Positions 11,117 through 24,899 of a DNA stretch of 64,000 bases are shown piece after piece (position 1 is the stretch's first letter; each line of letters opens with the position of its first letter). The notes beneath the pieces were generated by a model. The model worked only from the letters and a program-made list of their open reading frames with translations, did not search any database and was not told the DNA's origin. The stretch is taken from the NCBI GenBank assembly GCA_033819885.1, contig JAQYUZ010000055.1, positions 45,606 to 109,605 of the forward strand. Reading direction: 5' to 3'. This stretch comes from Microbotryomycetes sp. JL201. Lineage: Eukaryota > Basidiomycota > Microbotryomycetes. The translations under genes were made by a program, and so were the position numbers.

Positions 11117-14100
11117 ATGGAGGCGCTGCTTGCGTCACCGTCGATGCGGCAGTGGTCGCCCGACTCGTCGTTTGACAGCGACCGGACGCCGTCAGACGAT
11201 GCGTCCCAAGGTAGTCCGAGGCTGCCTGGATGGATGCATCTCGCTGTAGATACGCCCGACTCGCTCGCCCATTCGACGGACGATGAAAACGAGCAATATG
11301 CAGACGCGAACGGTGGCACGGACCGCTCGAATGTTGACACAGCGCCACGACAGCGGCACCCAGCGTGGCTAACGGACGAGCTTGAGGAGGAATGGACTGT
11401 CGACGACGAGTCTGATCTGCCGACGACGCCGTACCAGCCGCTGCAGGACCATCGTCCGCCCTCTCGCCGCAGTCAAAACAACAACAACCAGCCTCAAACG
11501 CCGACTGGCCCGTCAAAGACACCAACAGCAACGTTCAACACGTGCTTGACCTCTTTGAACAAGCCGAGGGTGCCGTCAAGCTTGAGATTCGCGTACACGA
11601 CCGCAGACGATGACCAGTCATTCGCGTCGGTCAACTCAGAGTCTCGCCACAGAGGACACGATCAAGGTGACAATGAGGAAAGTAACGATGACAATCTCGA
11701 ACGACATCAAGACTCTGACAACAACGAAAAAGCCTATGGCTCGTTGTTCGATCGAGACTCGGATGTTCGCTCGGCTGGTACATCGGATGTCAATTCCGTC
11801 GGCACGTTCATCGTCAAGAGCAATCCTTCAACGACAGACGCGGGGCAGCTTCAGGCTGCAGTGCGTGCATTGCAAGCTGGCCAAAGCGCAGGCTTAGGAG
11901 GCGTTGCAGACGGAGAGCAGCCAGACGCAGACAAGCTGTCTTCGACAGACGGACCAGACAGACTAGGAGGACTGCTCAACCTGTTCAATCCTTCACCTCC
12001 ACCAGGTCAGAACCGAAACATCATTTTCAAGGCTTCGCTGCGACGAACTGACTGAATCGCATCTGGTAGCTCCTGGGTCCAGCGGTCTGGCTCAGACCGC
12101 CAAGGTCCCGAGCGTCGAAGCATTCACGTTCGAGGCGCCACTGTCGACGCCTCGACGATCCTGGAAGGAGATGGAGCATTTCTCACCCGATGACCATTCG
12201 GCAACTCCGACAGCGAACCCTATGACCGCTGGTCCTGTCCATGGCACGCCGTCCGTTCCGAGAATGGCTCGTGAACACGCTGTCCCGCAAGCGCCTTCAT
12301 TGCAAGGTCGAAATCGCTACCTTCACAGACCTGACACGAACGGAGCTGTACAGTCCCGACTCGAAGCATTGCAGGAGCACATCGAAGGTAGCCAGGAACC
12401 AGACGGACCAGTTTCTGAAGACGATGCCACGCCAAGAGCAAGTAATGTAGAGGCGCCACCCGCCCAGTCTCCGATGCCTCCTCTCAAGCTGTTCGAATTC
12501 CAGTACGACACTTTTACCCGCGAACACCTTGCTGCCCTCGTCGATGAAATTGACGGACTCGGCCAAGCTGGATCTGCTTCACATGCAAACCTCGATAGAG
12601 ACGTACCAGCGAACCAGGAGACATCTTTTGTGGATATAATGCCAGCCCAAATCGTTGATCACGGCGAGGATTCGCGCGATTCGGCGGAAGCTTCAAGGTC
12701 AATCAAGAGGATCCGGCTCAGCCCCCCAATGGGGCAAGCTCTGACGCCACGGCCTGCACTCAGACGGACTGGTAGACGATTGAGCTCGACTCGTCGACGC
12801 AGTGGGGAGAAGCGACGCGATGACGGGTTCAGGACAGTTCTCGGCGCCAGTGCCTCGGCTCGACGAGTCAGGACGTACATTCCTTCTCAAGCACAACCAT
12901 CTCAGTCATTCACTACAAGCCGCAGCCCCAGCGTTCTTTCAACGGTTGCTACAACGAGAGAAAGACTCGACGACGCCAACGCGCTGCTTGATCGAATACG
13001 TGCCAAGAAGGCAGAAAGGGACAAGGCGAGACGTGAAGCCGAAAGAGACCTGGATGCGCGACAAGCTCTCAGCTACGAGGAAGGGGACCGCGCAAGCGTG
13101 CTTAATGCCAGTCGAAGCCGCTTGGACACGAGCATGGTCGGGCAACCAGATCGCGACCCTTTCCTCGCCCAGATTGATTCTAGGCCGTCGTCGAGAACGA
13201 ATGATCACGTGCGACCGTCACCGCTACCTCAGCTAGCCGAAAAGGCGTCGGCCATGATCCGAAATCATTTGCTAGAGTCTGCCGCGTCGTCGCCGAGCCA
13301 GCTTGGGCATTCAAGACACTCGTCAGAGCCCATGATGGGCGCTAGGGGGCCTCAGGTCGGTGAGGGTCGAAGGAGGATGGCTCGTCGTTTTGAACAGCGT
13401 AACCAGACCGTCTTTGAAGAAGAGGACCAAGAGGCGACCGCAAAGATCGACAAGACGCCTCACGCGCTCACAGAAAATGCTCGTCACAGGTCATTGACGA
13501 CAGTAGGCCCTGGAGAAATGTCACATTTGTTGACGGCGCTCGATATATCGAGAGCTGCCGTCTTTGATCACGCTCGAGGGCAGTGGACGCACCCAGGGAG
13601 CGCTCAGCTGTCAGAGAGTGGGAATCGTGACCCGTTCAGGGAGCTCGACGAGTCGAGAACGAGCGGAGAGACGAGGATAGCTACGGCGCGAGCAGACGCG
13701 AACGGCTTGTCTGGCCTAGGGATCTCGGCAGGTACCCCAAAGAGAGTCGCAGGGGTTGCCAACGAGCGTTCTCCGCTTGTCGTCGTTTCGCCGCCCGACG
13801 CCACTTATTTCGAGCCTCAGCCTCATGACCTTGTAGACGAGCAGGCAGACGACACCGGGACATGGGGTGACGGTGCTTCAGCTCGGAAACGAGAACAGCG
13901 GCAGATGGTTTCTGCAAGCACAATATTTGTCCCGCCAGAGTCGACGCCCGCGCCCGCATCGGTTCGATCATCTGCTAGTGTCAGGCCGCTTCCTCAAACG
14001 CCACTGGCTTCTGCCACCAACCACACGACCCGTTCACACAAACCTCGATCTGTTCTTAAAACTAGATCAAGTGGCCAGCGCGCGTCGGCAACACCCGGCA

Positions 14101-16331
14101 GTCGCCTCGAGTCAGATTCGAAAGAACCACGGTCCGTCAGCTTCTCGGACGGTCGCACTACTGGCAAGATTGTTGGACTTGCCGTTGAGCGCGGCGCAAA
14201 CTTGCGGCCGAGCGCGCTGCGGCAAGAAGCGTCCATTGCGACCGCGTCCGGCGACCACAGCTTACTTTCGATTGGCGAACCGGGCTCGCTCGAGCTCGTC
14301 GACGATGATCAGGAAGAGGACGAGGAACCGGACCTTGACGAGGCATCGCCCTCGTTGAAGGTGTCTGCCAGGTCAAAAAGTTTGCGAAAGGGATCTGGTT
14401 CGGTCGACATTTCTGGCGGTCAGTGCTCTCCCATCTCCTCACCGTTGGCTCGACCTGAACAGTGCCAAACGAGTGCAGAGAACGGCTTGTCTGTCGACGG
14501 CAGCAGCAGGAAAAATGGCTTGCTGTCTCTGGCGAATCAGTCGGCAACCTCTCGTACATTTCGACGGACGACCGCGCCCGATGCTACTTTCTTGACAGAA
14601 TGCTCCTTCGGGGTGTCTGCCGAGCGACTTGTTAAGCAGATTACGGACGTCGAGCCGTTTGAGCCTCATTGGGACACCCTCAAGTCTATTGATCTGTCAA
14701 ACAAAGGCGCCGACAGTGTCGTGCGCATGAAAGAATTTTTGCCGAACCTTGACCAAGCCAACTTGTACGTCTAGTTGACAGAAGCAGGCTGTTTCATGTC
14801 GTTAACCTAACATACGCTTTCGCATTCAGCAATAACAATCAGATTGCGTTCTTGACTGGCGTACCACCAACGCTACGCACGCTGCTGATTGCTTCGAACC
14901 GGCTGACATCAATCACATCTTTCGGTCACCTGCAAAATCTCGAGCGGATCGACTTGAGCGACAATCAGCTGGACACATTACACCAGTTGTCGTGCTTGCG
15001 ACATTTGCGCGAGCTCAAGGCAGACCGCAATTGCATCACTGACTTGACCGGTTTGTGCGAACTGGATGGCTTGGTGCGATTGAGCCTGGCCGGAAATATG
15101 ATCTCAAACGTGAACTTTTCGTCGTGCAAGTGGTGAGAGCGTGCTTGGCTCCGGACGACAAGCGCTTGCTGATGATCGCGTTGTTGGCGTTAGGTCTCGG
15201 CTCGAGTTGCTCAATCTGAATAGGAACAAAATCAACTCGATAGACGGAATAGAAAGCCTACAGGCGCTGTCCCTGCTGAATCTCGGTGAGCACAAAGCAC
15301 AAATTGCTGTCTACCGTCGATGATGATATGCTGATGCATCCACGGCTTGGAAGACCACAACGAAGTGACGACCATTGAACCAAAGCTCGTCATGCCTCGG
15401 ATGCGAGTATTGCGCCTGTGCAGTAACCCTGTCAGGATGCTGGACGTGTCGTTCGTTCCGAAACTGCGCACGCTGTACATCGATTCGGCACGGTTGGGCA
15501 CAGTTTACGGCACGGACACCTTGCGCAAGCTCGAGAACCTTTCCATCAGGGATCAAAGTGGCGAAGCGTTGTGAGCCACATGATATCCTGGGCTTGGATG
15601 TAGCAGAGATTGATTGCTTTCTACAGGACCCTTGCCATGCGAGATGTGAGGGACATTCGACGGCTTTACCTCAGTGGGAACCCGCTACCTCGGGCGTTCC
15701 CATCCGAAAAGTTTTTCAACCTCGTCTACCTCGAGCTCGCCATGTGTCAAATCACAACGCTCCCGGCCGACTTGGCGAATGTGATTCCCAACGTGCGCGT
15801 CTTGAACCTCAATTTCAACTTTGTCGAGGAGCTGGAGCCGCTGGCTGGATTGACTAGGTTGACGTCGCTGTCCGTGGTTGGCGCTCGATTGAGCAAGGTG
15901 CGATCTGTCGCGGCTGTGCTCGCGTCAATGCAGGAGTTGCAAACATGTGACCTTCGGTGAGCCTCAACTGCTACATTGTCAAAGGTGTCTTCTCTGAACC
16001 CTCATTCTGCGGTCACAGTATGAATCCTTTGACATTAGCATTCTACCCGCCGTTCATTTCGCCTCCATCTGTCGCGATGCCGTCTCACGCTGAGCACCAG
16101 ATCCTTCATCCGGACGACGAGCCAAGTCCGCTGATCGAACCGGCCAATTGGCCCTCCATTGACAAGAAATTTCGACGGACGCTGCCTGACAGGTACTATT
16201 TCAAGCGGGCGTCTTACCGCGCCGTCGTGCTACACAGTGTGCCGACGCTCGTGCAGCTGGACGGTTTGAACTTGGACCGGGAGAGGCCCAAGCTTGCGCG
16301 CGTAATTGCCAGATTGGCGAGTCATGGTTGA
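11117..16331 (+). CDS. NUD1: Leucine-rich-repeat scaffold, Cdc11/Nud1 family, 1612 aa
   Basis: Spindle-pole-body scaffold that recruits the mitotic exit / septation initiation network. Seven exons: 11117-12005, 12070-14764, 14830-15132, 15194-15285, 15354-15570, 15627-15956, 16019-16331 (4839 nt, in frame). The long N-terminal half is acidic, Ser-rich and disordered, with short family-like blocks (HPAWLTDELEEEW near residue 80; PLKLFEFQYDTFTREHL). The C-terminal half is a chain of LRRs (LRTLLIASNRLTSI, LERIDLSDNQL, LLNLNRNKINSIDGI) ending in DLRMNPLTLAFYPP, a block typical of Nud1/Cdc11. The start at 11117 gives MEALLASPSMRQW. All introns have GT donors. The alternative, a generic LRR protein, is less likely because of the N-terminal motifs. 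Confidence 0.82.
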
Positions 16332-16471
16332 AAGAGCATCGCAGTCCATGTAAATAGTTTCGATTTTGTTTCGTATGTTGTCAATTTATGATTGTGACCG
16401 AGTTTTTCCCTGCAGTTTGCGTCAATTGAAGTTGGATCATTCAGCAGTTGCGGCTGTCGGCCGTGCCAACA

Positions 16472-18817
16472 ATGCAGAGTCCGCTCGAGCCTCCTGTCAG
16501 CGGGCTCGCTCCGACCGTGTTGACTGTTGCCAATGTCATGTTGCAGCAGTTGACGACGCTGCTTGGCCCGGCGACGGCGTCGACGAACCGATTGATGAAC
16601 GACCAACAGCCTGCCAGCGTATCTTCAAATGCGCTCATGCATCCGCTCGGACCTTGTTCCGATGAATTGACGACGGAACAGCACCGTGCTGCGTTCAAGG
16701 ACGCTGTCAAGCAAGTGCGCAGCGCGTTGCAAAGCTTCAACCACGTCATCTTGGCCCACCAGAATTCAACAGCATCCACAACAGCTACAACAACGACGCT
16801 TCAGCCGTCTTCGGGGCTGTCACCTGCTAACAAGGTGCAATGCGACAAGCTGGCGAGTCTGTGGAAAGAGGCGAGCGCCAGTGAGGCTGTGCTGCACAAT
16901 ACTCGGTCAAAGCACCCTCGGACAATCAATCAGATGCTTGATGACAATAGAGCGGGGCATGGGCCGCTCTGGACGACGCTCACGGCGCGGGCGCACGTCG
17001 CAAGAGCAGCGGCAGCTAGTGGCAAACATCCGTCTCAAGACGAAGGCGCATCGTCAGCGTTGCATACGACTGAACATCAAGCTGTTGGCTCGGGCAGAGG
17101 CAGCTGCACGATCGAGTTGCTCGAGACGATCACGACGCAGCTCGGCCTCGTCACGTTCAAAGACTCGACTACACAATCTGTCGTCGACGGGACTGGCGCA
17201 ACAACGTCGCGAGAAGTATACACATTGTCGATAGGAGGCAAAGTCATGGTCGTCGACGTCGAAGTGTTGGCTGACAGCGGCAAGGTCGTCAAAGTCAAAA
17301 TGTCGTACGCCCTCGAAACCCAACATGACTGCGACGAGACGGCGCACAGGCTGCACGAAGCTTTGAGAGACGTTGAGCGTGTATCAGATCCTCATTCTTC
17401 GACGGACGAGTTGCAGATGGCGGCGCGAGGGCTGGCATCGTTTCAGGCTGCGTTGGCTCAACTTCGACAATTCGATGAATGGACAGAAGAGACGACAGTC
17501 GACTGCTTTGCAGCATACGAGGGCATGGTCATGTCCATCGACACTGAGGTCACAAAACAGAGTACAAAAAAGTCTGTCATCAAAGCTGCGAAAATCCGAA
17601 CCCGCAGGCGCTGACCTTGATAATAGCTCGAAATTGCCTCGATTGGTGCCAAGGTTCGCCTCGCCAAAGCTTAACGTTCTCTTGCATGCGAGCCCAACAG
17701 TGCAAACATCAATCGACTTTGATGCGTTAAAGAAGCAGCCAGATTGGTTCGATACGCTTGCAATTCCAGGTCTCGCGAATTTCAGCATCGACCTCGTCAA
17801 GCCTCAAAAGAAATTCTCGACTGCGTCATTTTGTGCGTCATTCAGCTCACCTGTTCCGATCAGCAAATCGACGGGCAAAAAGGTTCTGGCTGCTCTGGGA
17901 CACGGGAAACTTAGCCCGCAGTCGATGGAGAAGGCGTGCCCGCCCTCCAGTCAGATGGTGCCTCTCGAGCGCTTACTGGTCAGTCTCATCCTGCTATCAA
18001 GGAGCTTGAGTCGAGCTTATCAGCACTGTTCTTAGACTGATGCTGTGTCGCTCGATAATGGCTGCGTATCGGTGAGTACAGTCTCTGTACACAACATGGT
18101 CAACACTGACTGTGCGCCACGTCACTAGAGTGTTCCGGGCGTTCTCTGCAAGCTGGACTTCCGCCCAGGCAACCCGAATGCCGTACCCGGTTTCTTGTGT
18201 ACGCACATCAAATTTGAGCGGATTGAGCAACTGGTTGCCGTTCTAGCCGTGAGCTGCACTTGCTTGATCCTGAAAGAGTCGGTCTGCTGATGTTGTCTGC
18301 ACAGGCGCTCCGGCCGCAGTTTTTGATCAACGACCTGTTTGTCAGCTGTTTCAGCAAGCCTGGAGCTTCAGAAGAGAGTGAACCTCGCGGAAAACGTCAG
18401 AAGCGATATACTGCAGCCAAAAAGGCACAAGGTAATGTGTCAAACTTGTCGTTGGATGAACTACTCAATTCGAGTGAGTAGTTTCTAACCCGCCTCTCTG
18501 GTTTTGCATTGATCCTTGTCGTCCAAACAGGCTCTCGTTCAACCTGGCCCATTCACGTTCATCTATCAGACGACGCAACAAAGCCTCTCCGGCTCGAGTT
18601 TCCAAACCCTCAAGGCGCACCAAGTCAAGCTCGACCTTGCTTCGTCGGGATCTCTGTTGATGATCACGGAGAATTTCGAATTACGTTCGAGACGAGTGAC
18701 AGTGATTTGGAAGCAAAAGTGACGTTGCAAGTATTGGACAGTTGGAAAAGAGTTTTGACAGCCACGAGGGATGTCAAGTTGCTGGTTAGGACGATTTATA
18801 CATCGACGCAGCCTTAG
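16472..18817 (+). CDS. MED1: Mediator complex subunit 1 (MED1-like), 687 aa
   Basis: Probable middle-module Mediator subunit linking activators to RNA polymerase II. Six exons: 16472-17571, 17627-17978, 18036-18071, 18129-18248, 18305-18473, 18531-18817 (2064 nt, in frame). Exon 3 is only 36 nt (12 codons). Seen: an N-terminal helical region with a Thr/Ser/Gln-rich insert; the block CTIELLETITTQLGLVTFKD followed by YTLSIGGKVMVVDVEV, matching the fungal Med1 fold; and a later LRPQFLINDLFVSCF block resembling the Med1 C-terminal repeat region. A basic patch (RGKRQKR) precedes exon 6. The call is by pattern recognition rather than a catalytic motif, so a profile search would settle it. Confidence 0.62.
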
Positions 18818-19027
18818 ACATGACTGTATGATAGGTTTCAAAAGGTGTTGCAGTGTCAAAAGCATCAAGGCAATGAGATGCACCCAACACACAAGCGAGA
18901 GGCATGGAGAGAAATGAGCGATTCATCAATACAGCGATCCAGCCATATACAACAGTAAAACCGGCAGACAATCGTGACAGGTGTACATAGAGTCAAAAAA
19001 TGTGATCATGAGTAAAGAGAGACTACC
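18818..19027. other. Convergent gap MED1 / MGA2
   Basis: About 210 bases between two stop codons that face each other; shared 3' UTR space. No coding signal is seen. Confidence 0.5.
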
Positions 19028-22000
19028 TCATCGAATGACTTTGGCCAGGATAGGATGCTGCGCGACAGAGTCGACTATTGAGTGCAGCAACTCCCGATTT
19101 GCGTATATCGCGGTACTCAGTGCGACGAGCAGAACGGGGATCCCTGTACCAATCCAGAATCCTTGTTAGAGATTCAAACGCAACGAACGCATAATCAAGC
19201 GCGAGCTCACAGAACAGCCAAAGCATTCTGTCATTGTGCAAGCCCTGTTTGGGTTTGACGGCACGCTCGTCCGTTGAACGGTGCGACCGTCGCGTCTTGC
19301 TCGCCACACTACCCGACTGCGGCGTTGAGGGGCCATGCGATGGGTGTCTGCACGAGGATGCCGCCTGCTCTTCTGACCGAGCCTGCGCAAGGGTCGGCGA
19401 GTCGGACCACGGAGGCACAATCATCTTCTCGTCCACATTGACGTTCGAAAGGTGGTCTGTTGGAGAATACATGGGCGGCGGAGAAGACGGAGGCAACGTG
19501 TGATTTCGTAACCAGGGCCCAGCACCGTACAGATTGCGCCAGTCGCGCGTCAACGGTGATCTGTCACCTTCATCTGTGTCGATCGAGTCTGTCCTGTGTC
19601 GAGCAAGGGACGGTCGCACGGTGGCGTCAGAGTCGGTGCCAGCACTACTGCAGTGACCTTCGCCTTCGCCGAGCGCGGTTTCGGCCTCTTTTGTTGTCGA
19701 CGAGCCGCTCGACACACCGCGCCACGACTTTGTCAGTGCGGCCGGAACGACATTCGAAGCCATCATCTGGAACGTGGCGAGCTCGGGCATCTGGATCGGA
19801 ATCGCGAACCGGGCGGCCTTTTCCCACGCGTTCATCGTCGCTCCGCCGGTCGCCAATTGCTTGACGTCCGGTACGTTGGGAGACAGATCGAGCTTGTTGT
19901 GCGAGCTGTGACGTTTTTGCAGTTGCGGCCGGGCAAAAGGCCAACCAGAAAGAATGTCACGCTTCCGCGAGTCGCTGCGATCTGCGACCAATACGCTTCA
20001 GCCGCTGTACAGCATTCAACATGGCGAGCATGCAGCCTACCTTTGCTATCGCCTGTAGCCCAGGACGGAGTTTGAGCCGCCGCACGTTTTTGCTGCTCTT
20101 CCTCGGCCGTCAACAAGTAGTGGAGCGACACGACAGACGCGTTCCTCGACATTCGTCGATCGCCAGCGACAGCTTCAAGCTCGTCTTCCTCTTCTTGTTC
20201 GCTGTCCTCATCCGATACATCCGAGTCTGTGGCTTCTTCGCTTGCTCTATCTGTGATACCGTCTTGCTCCGAGTCCGACAATGACAACGCTTCCAGTCGC
20301 GCTTCATCGTCGCTGACGAGCTCATCGTCCGACTCTGCGTCCCAATCGCTCGGAGACGATGATTCGTCCTCTTGACTGTCGGGCACTTCGTCACTGTCAA
20401 CTTCGTCACTGTCGTACCTGTCCGAATCGTCAAATTCGTTCGAAACAGTGTCCGAATCCAAGTCAGTCGATACACTGACGGGCGAGAACGGCTGCGACAG
20501 CGAGGTAGAGCGCCGTCTACTGTCATACGCCGACGCAGGTTCGTACGATCGGACAGCGGCGTGAATTGTCGTCAAGGGACGAGACATTGGCGTTGCGCCG
20601 ACCAGTCGCCGTTCTCTAGCGCGGATCAACACTTCCTCGACATCAACGTCATCGCGCATTTTGGCAATCATTTCCGCTGTCCGGCCAGCCAAGTTGCGTC
20701 GACTCGAGTCGGCACCCGCCTCGAGCAGCAATCTCGTTATAGCCACTCGGCCGTACAGAGCGGCAAAGTGCAATGGCGTAAAACCGTTGCGATCGGCGGC
20801 GTCGACTTCAATGCCGCGGGCAATCAAAAACTGCGCAAGGCGATGGAAACCGAGGACGGTGGCCAGGTGCAACAGGCTGTGGCGCTGGCCGTTGGCGTGG
20901 GAGATCGGTGGCGAGCTCGAAGGCAGGGAGGGTGCGGCACCAGGAATCTGTGAAGCGTCGAGGTCGAGAAGAGACAAGAACTTGATGACGATGGATTCAA
21001 AATTACGTGTCTCGCCTTCTGCAGCAGTGTATGGCAAAGGTGGCGGTCCGCTGTCTGCTGCCGAGGTAAGAGATGACCTTCGCGAGTGCGTGCGCGAGCC
21101 AGTTCGCGAGCCAGGTCGCGAGCTTGTCGGCGTTGTCTGCACCGATGAAGCTGCCAAATGTAGGCGCTGCATCAGGCTTGCCGTATCGCGATAGGTCATG
21201 ATTGGCGCGCTCGGCGATTGGCTCGATCGTGAAGATTGTGCAGAGCCGGATGAGCCTTGGCCGTTGTTGCCAACGATTCGCATGGCGACCGCTGACGCGT
21301 CTTCGAGCTTGCCCGTCATCTTTAAGCCGACAACCTGCAGAGCCAGCTCGAGCAGACCGCGGTCAGAATCGTCGCGGTACGTGAATAGCTGCAAGCCTTC
21401 GGTGCCCGTGTCAATCGACAAGCGTACGCCTTTGATGCCCACCACAACCGGGCCAGGGTTCGCGGACGGCGGCAGGACACAAACCAAAGTCGTGCTGGAC
21501 CAATAGTGAGTTGGCACAGCCGGCGAATCGCCAAACATGCAAACCAAATCCGGTACAAAATGTTCGCCAAGAACAGTCACTTCGATACCGCCGTGCGTCG
21601 GACCTTCTCCTGGAATGAGCCGGCTAATGCGCGGTTGAGGTCTCTGGATGGGTTGTTGCAGTTGATGTTGCTGCAAATGTTGGATGCTGGCGCCAGATGA
21701 CCAGTCGAGCGTGGATAAGACGGCCGCTTGCGCAGCTGCTGCCGACGAAATCGTTGCCGAACCCATCGGATTGAGAGAGTGGCCCATCTGGCCCATCATG
21801 GTCGGGAGATTCGACATTGGCATGGCAGGCGAGTGGAAAGCATCAAGCATAGACTGGAACTCGTTGGCCGTCGACACGGACGTTCCAACAGATGACCTGG
21901 GTGACAAGGGCGGCGAGGAGCCGCTCGAGCGCCAGTCAAATCCACCCGCACCAGGAGAAGTGACGGTCGAGTGCTCAGTCGAGATGGACTGGCGCGGCAT

Positions 22001-24490
22001 CATGTGCGCGGGCATGTCTGACATGACGGCGTCTGTTGCCATACCGCCGAGGCCGAGAGCGCTCGATTGATCTGGGAACGCCACCGCAGGTCGCGTCTGA
22101 AGGTACTGCACGCCCATGTCCGCCGCCGGCGAAGGCGCATGTGAACTTGGCAGAGGAGCCAAGTCAACCGTGCGGGCCGCTGGTGACATGCCCATAAGCG
22201 GTGTCATGGCGAATCCGGGCGACCGATGAGCACCGCTGACCCGCTTTCGAGGGCGTGCCTCGGCGTCGTATGGCTTTGGCTTCTTGTTGGACGTTGAGGC
22301 ACGTGACGATGATGCAGGCGTCGACGTGCCGGACACTGGACTGACCGAATGTGATTCGTCTAGCTCGCCGTCTTCAGCCGGCGACCGTCCAGATACTGAG
22401 CGCTTTGACCTCTGCGAGGCGGCTGCAGACGTCGACTTTGGTTTCTTCGTCTTGCCGCTCTTGACCTTTTTTGACTCTGCGTTGGCGACAGCGGGTGCAA
22501 TGACCTGTGTCTCGTCGTCTTGCTGAACAATCTGCAGCGGACGCGAATCTTTCGTCTTGTGGTCGTCGGTGATCATGATTGGCGGTGTCGAGCTCGACGC
22601 AATAACTTCACCCAGGAAGTTCCGCACGGTGAATTGGACCCTGCGAACAAAACATTCAGCATTCTGCTGGTGACATTGATTGTCGTGTTGCTCACATGAA
22701 TCCCTTCTTCTCCTTGTGGTGGCGGCAGTAGCAAGTAATGCGCGTCGGCAGGACAATCTCTCCGCCAGTCAGCTCGACAAATTCCGAGCAATTGAAGACG
22801 ACGACTTTTCGTCGCTCTTGCTCTGGCGTCAACGTCGGCTGAGCGTCCTTGTCCTCCTGTGTCTTTGCAGCGTTTGTGTCCTTCTTTCGTTGCGCGCGCT
22901 TGCGTTCGCGTTGTTGACACCCATCACAGATGAAAATCTGCTCTTCGTCTTCGGAAGCTCGTATGACGGCGACGTCGAGCAACAATGTCTCTTCTGGTGT
23001 CGGATCTGCGCTCGCGTTACTGTCAGTCTACGAGATCATCAGCTACTAAGAGCGTTGCGAGATGACTAACCTGGCTTGAGTTGCTTTTTGACTCGTTTCT
23101 TCAAAGCCTGAATACCAGGCAGTCTGAGGTGCGACCAACTGCCAACGCGCTCGTAATGGTCATTTACTTGCGGGTCGAGCGATCCGTCAAACGTCAAGAA
23201 CTGCTCGTAACCGCCATCAACGTGATCATGATTTTGCGGCGAGCCTTTTTTGGGCGTGCGTGGCTTGACGAGCGCGAGCGTGATCTTGATCTGCGTCTCG
23301 ACCCGAGATTTTGCGCCGTACCGAGGCACGCCCAGCACCATAAGTTCTAGTCCTGAACCTGGCTTGGATATGAGAGACCGTTCAGGTTGCGAGCACTTTG
23401 TTACGGCCTTTGCGACAATGACAGCGTCCTTCGTAACGAGGTTGGTCGACGCGCCAATTATGGTTGCCTGGAGGAGATCGGCCGAGCTCAGCTGCGGCGT
23501 TGGCGTCTTGGGGTCGTTACCACCACGTAGCGATGGGAGCGCCGTCGTGCTGTTTGAGCGCGACAATGACGTGTCGCGCGAGTGGTTACGGCTCGTGACG
23601 CGCGATCTGTCTCGGGTCGACCTGCGCTCCGGCATGGTCGGCCGCTGTTGCTGTTGTTGTTTCTGCCAAGTGACGTCCTGGGCCGTCTCATGGTGAAATT
23701 CGTCTTTGACTTGATTCACATTAGTTTCGACTGGGTCATCCGCGAGGCTCGGTGGCGTTGGTTGTCTGCTGCTAGTCAAATGTGGCGAGATGCCAGCGTT
23801 GACGGCGTGCAAATCAACGGGCTGCGACATTTCAAACGAGTGCGGAGGCATGACTGCCGACGAGAGGGGAGCAAAGTGCTGCGCGAACGAGAGCGTCGGC
23901 TCAGGAGAGCCCATTGACGACGGGCTGGCGTCGAGGTGTTTTGTCAGTCACCTCGCCGGCCAATGTCCTACAGAGCTCAACGATGGGACTGACCCGCATG
24001 CGTGCGTCTGGGCCAAGTCGTGGCCGTCCAAGTCCATGCTGATAGCTTGTGCCACCGGTCCTCGTCCTCCCTGCGGCTTGCTGTAGACGGCCGAAGCCGC
24101 AGGGGACGCTGCTGTCGTCGATGGTGCGGTGGACCAGAAGTCTCCCGTCAGTCGCATGTCGTCGTCCTCGTCGTGATGGGCGTGCGACGTCGCTGCGAAC
24201 GCATCGGCCGCCAAAGCGCCATCGTGCGCGTCGTCGTCCACGCCAGCGACGCGCGGCCACTGCTGCAGGTGATCAGGCCCGCGTGGGAGCGCATGATGTG
24301 CAGTTGGCTGTGAAGCGAATGCGTGAAACTGAGCGACGCTCGCCGAGGACGAAGGCGAGGATCCGTCGTCGGTGCTGCTCGCCGGACTGTGCTCGTCACC
24401 GTGCACGTCATCGTGCTCGGGTGAGCCGGGGTGTGATCCGTGGTGCTGATGAAAGTGAAGCCGCTCAAACATGGCGTGCCCGGCGTCCAT
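19028..24490 (-). CDS. MGA2: Mga2/Spt23-type ER membrane transcription factor, IPT + ankyrin, 1715 aa
   Basis: ER-anchored activator that is released by proteasomal processing and controls fatty-acid desaturase expression. Six exons: 24490-23994, 23924-23071, 23005-22696, 22640-20041, 19981-19211, 19143-19028 (5148 nt, in frame). Order: a disordered N-terminus with His/Asp runs; the conserved N-terminal domain (RVETQIKITLALV, then IFICDGCQQRERKRAQRKK and VQFTVRNFLGEVIA); an IPT/TIG domain (RLIPGEGPTHGGIEVTVLG); ankyrin repeats (LLHLATVLGFHRLAQFLI; NGFTPLHFAALYGRVAITRL); a long acidic Asp/Glu/Ser stretch; and a C-terminal TM segment (LWLFWIPVLLVALSTAIY) rebuilt across the last intron. TATAAAA lies on the minus strand at 24737-24731, about 240 bases before the ATG. 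Confidence 0.87.
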
Positions 24491-24899
24491 GGCTGGGCGT
24501 GTGCGCGAACGCGAGGCGGCTTCGGCGCCAGAAAACGTTGGGGCGCGGACCGAAGCGAGCGCGCGCGTCGAGGGCGGGCGAGGCCGGCACCCGCAATGGC
24601 CCAAGTGTGATCACGACTACGTGATGCTGCGATGAGGGGACGGGCGAGAGTCGCTGTGGCCGCAAAGACGTGGCCAATCCTTAATCCGCCGAAATCTCGC
24701 CGCAGTCGACGTGCGGGGTTGCGGCTGTCCTTTTATACTTTGCGAGTGGACAAGTTTGGACGTGTCCGGAGCAATGTCAACTTGAGACGTAGCAATTGCG
24801 CAACACAACTCTCGGTCTTATCGCACGTAACGTGTCACTGCGAATCCCGGCTCCCGTAGCGCAGTCTGGGGATGTCGCATCTAGAGCACCTGTGCACAT
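24491..24899. promoter_or_regulatory. MGA2 upstream region with TATA box
   Basis: About 400 bases. The minus-strand sequence TATAAAAGG at 24737-24729 is the best TATA-like element in the window. ACGTAACGTG lies near 24825-24834. Nothing that looks coding is seen apart from the small ORF listed separately. Confidence 0.45.

Noticed and set aside
12006-12031. 26-base intron in NUD1 after PSPPP
   Set aside because: A longer intron to 12069 (64 bases, with CTGAC) gives a cleaner joint and keeps the frame.
23925-23951. A 27-base intron in MGA2 (GTGACT...GCCAG)
   Set aside because: Too short. The same acceptor pairs with the better donor GTCAGT at 23993 to give a 69-base intron, in frame, with a CTGAC branch-like motif.
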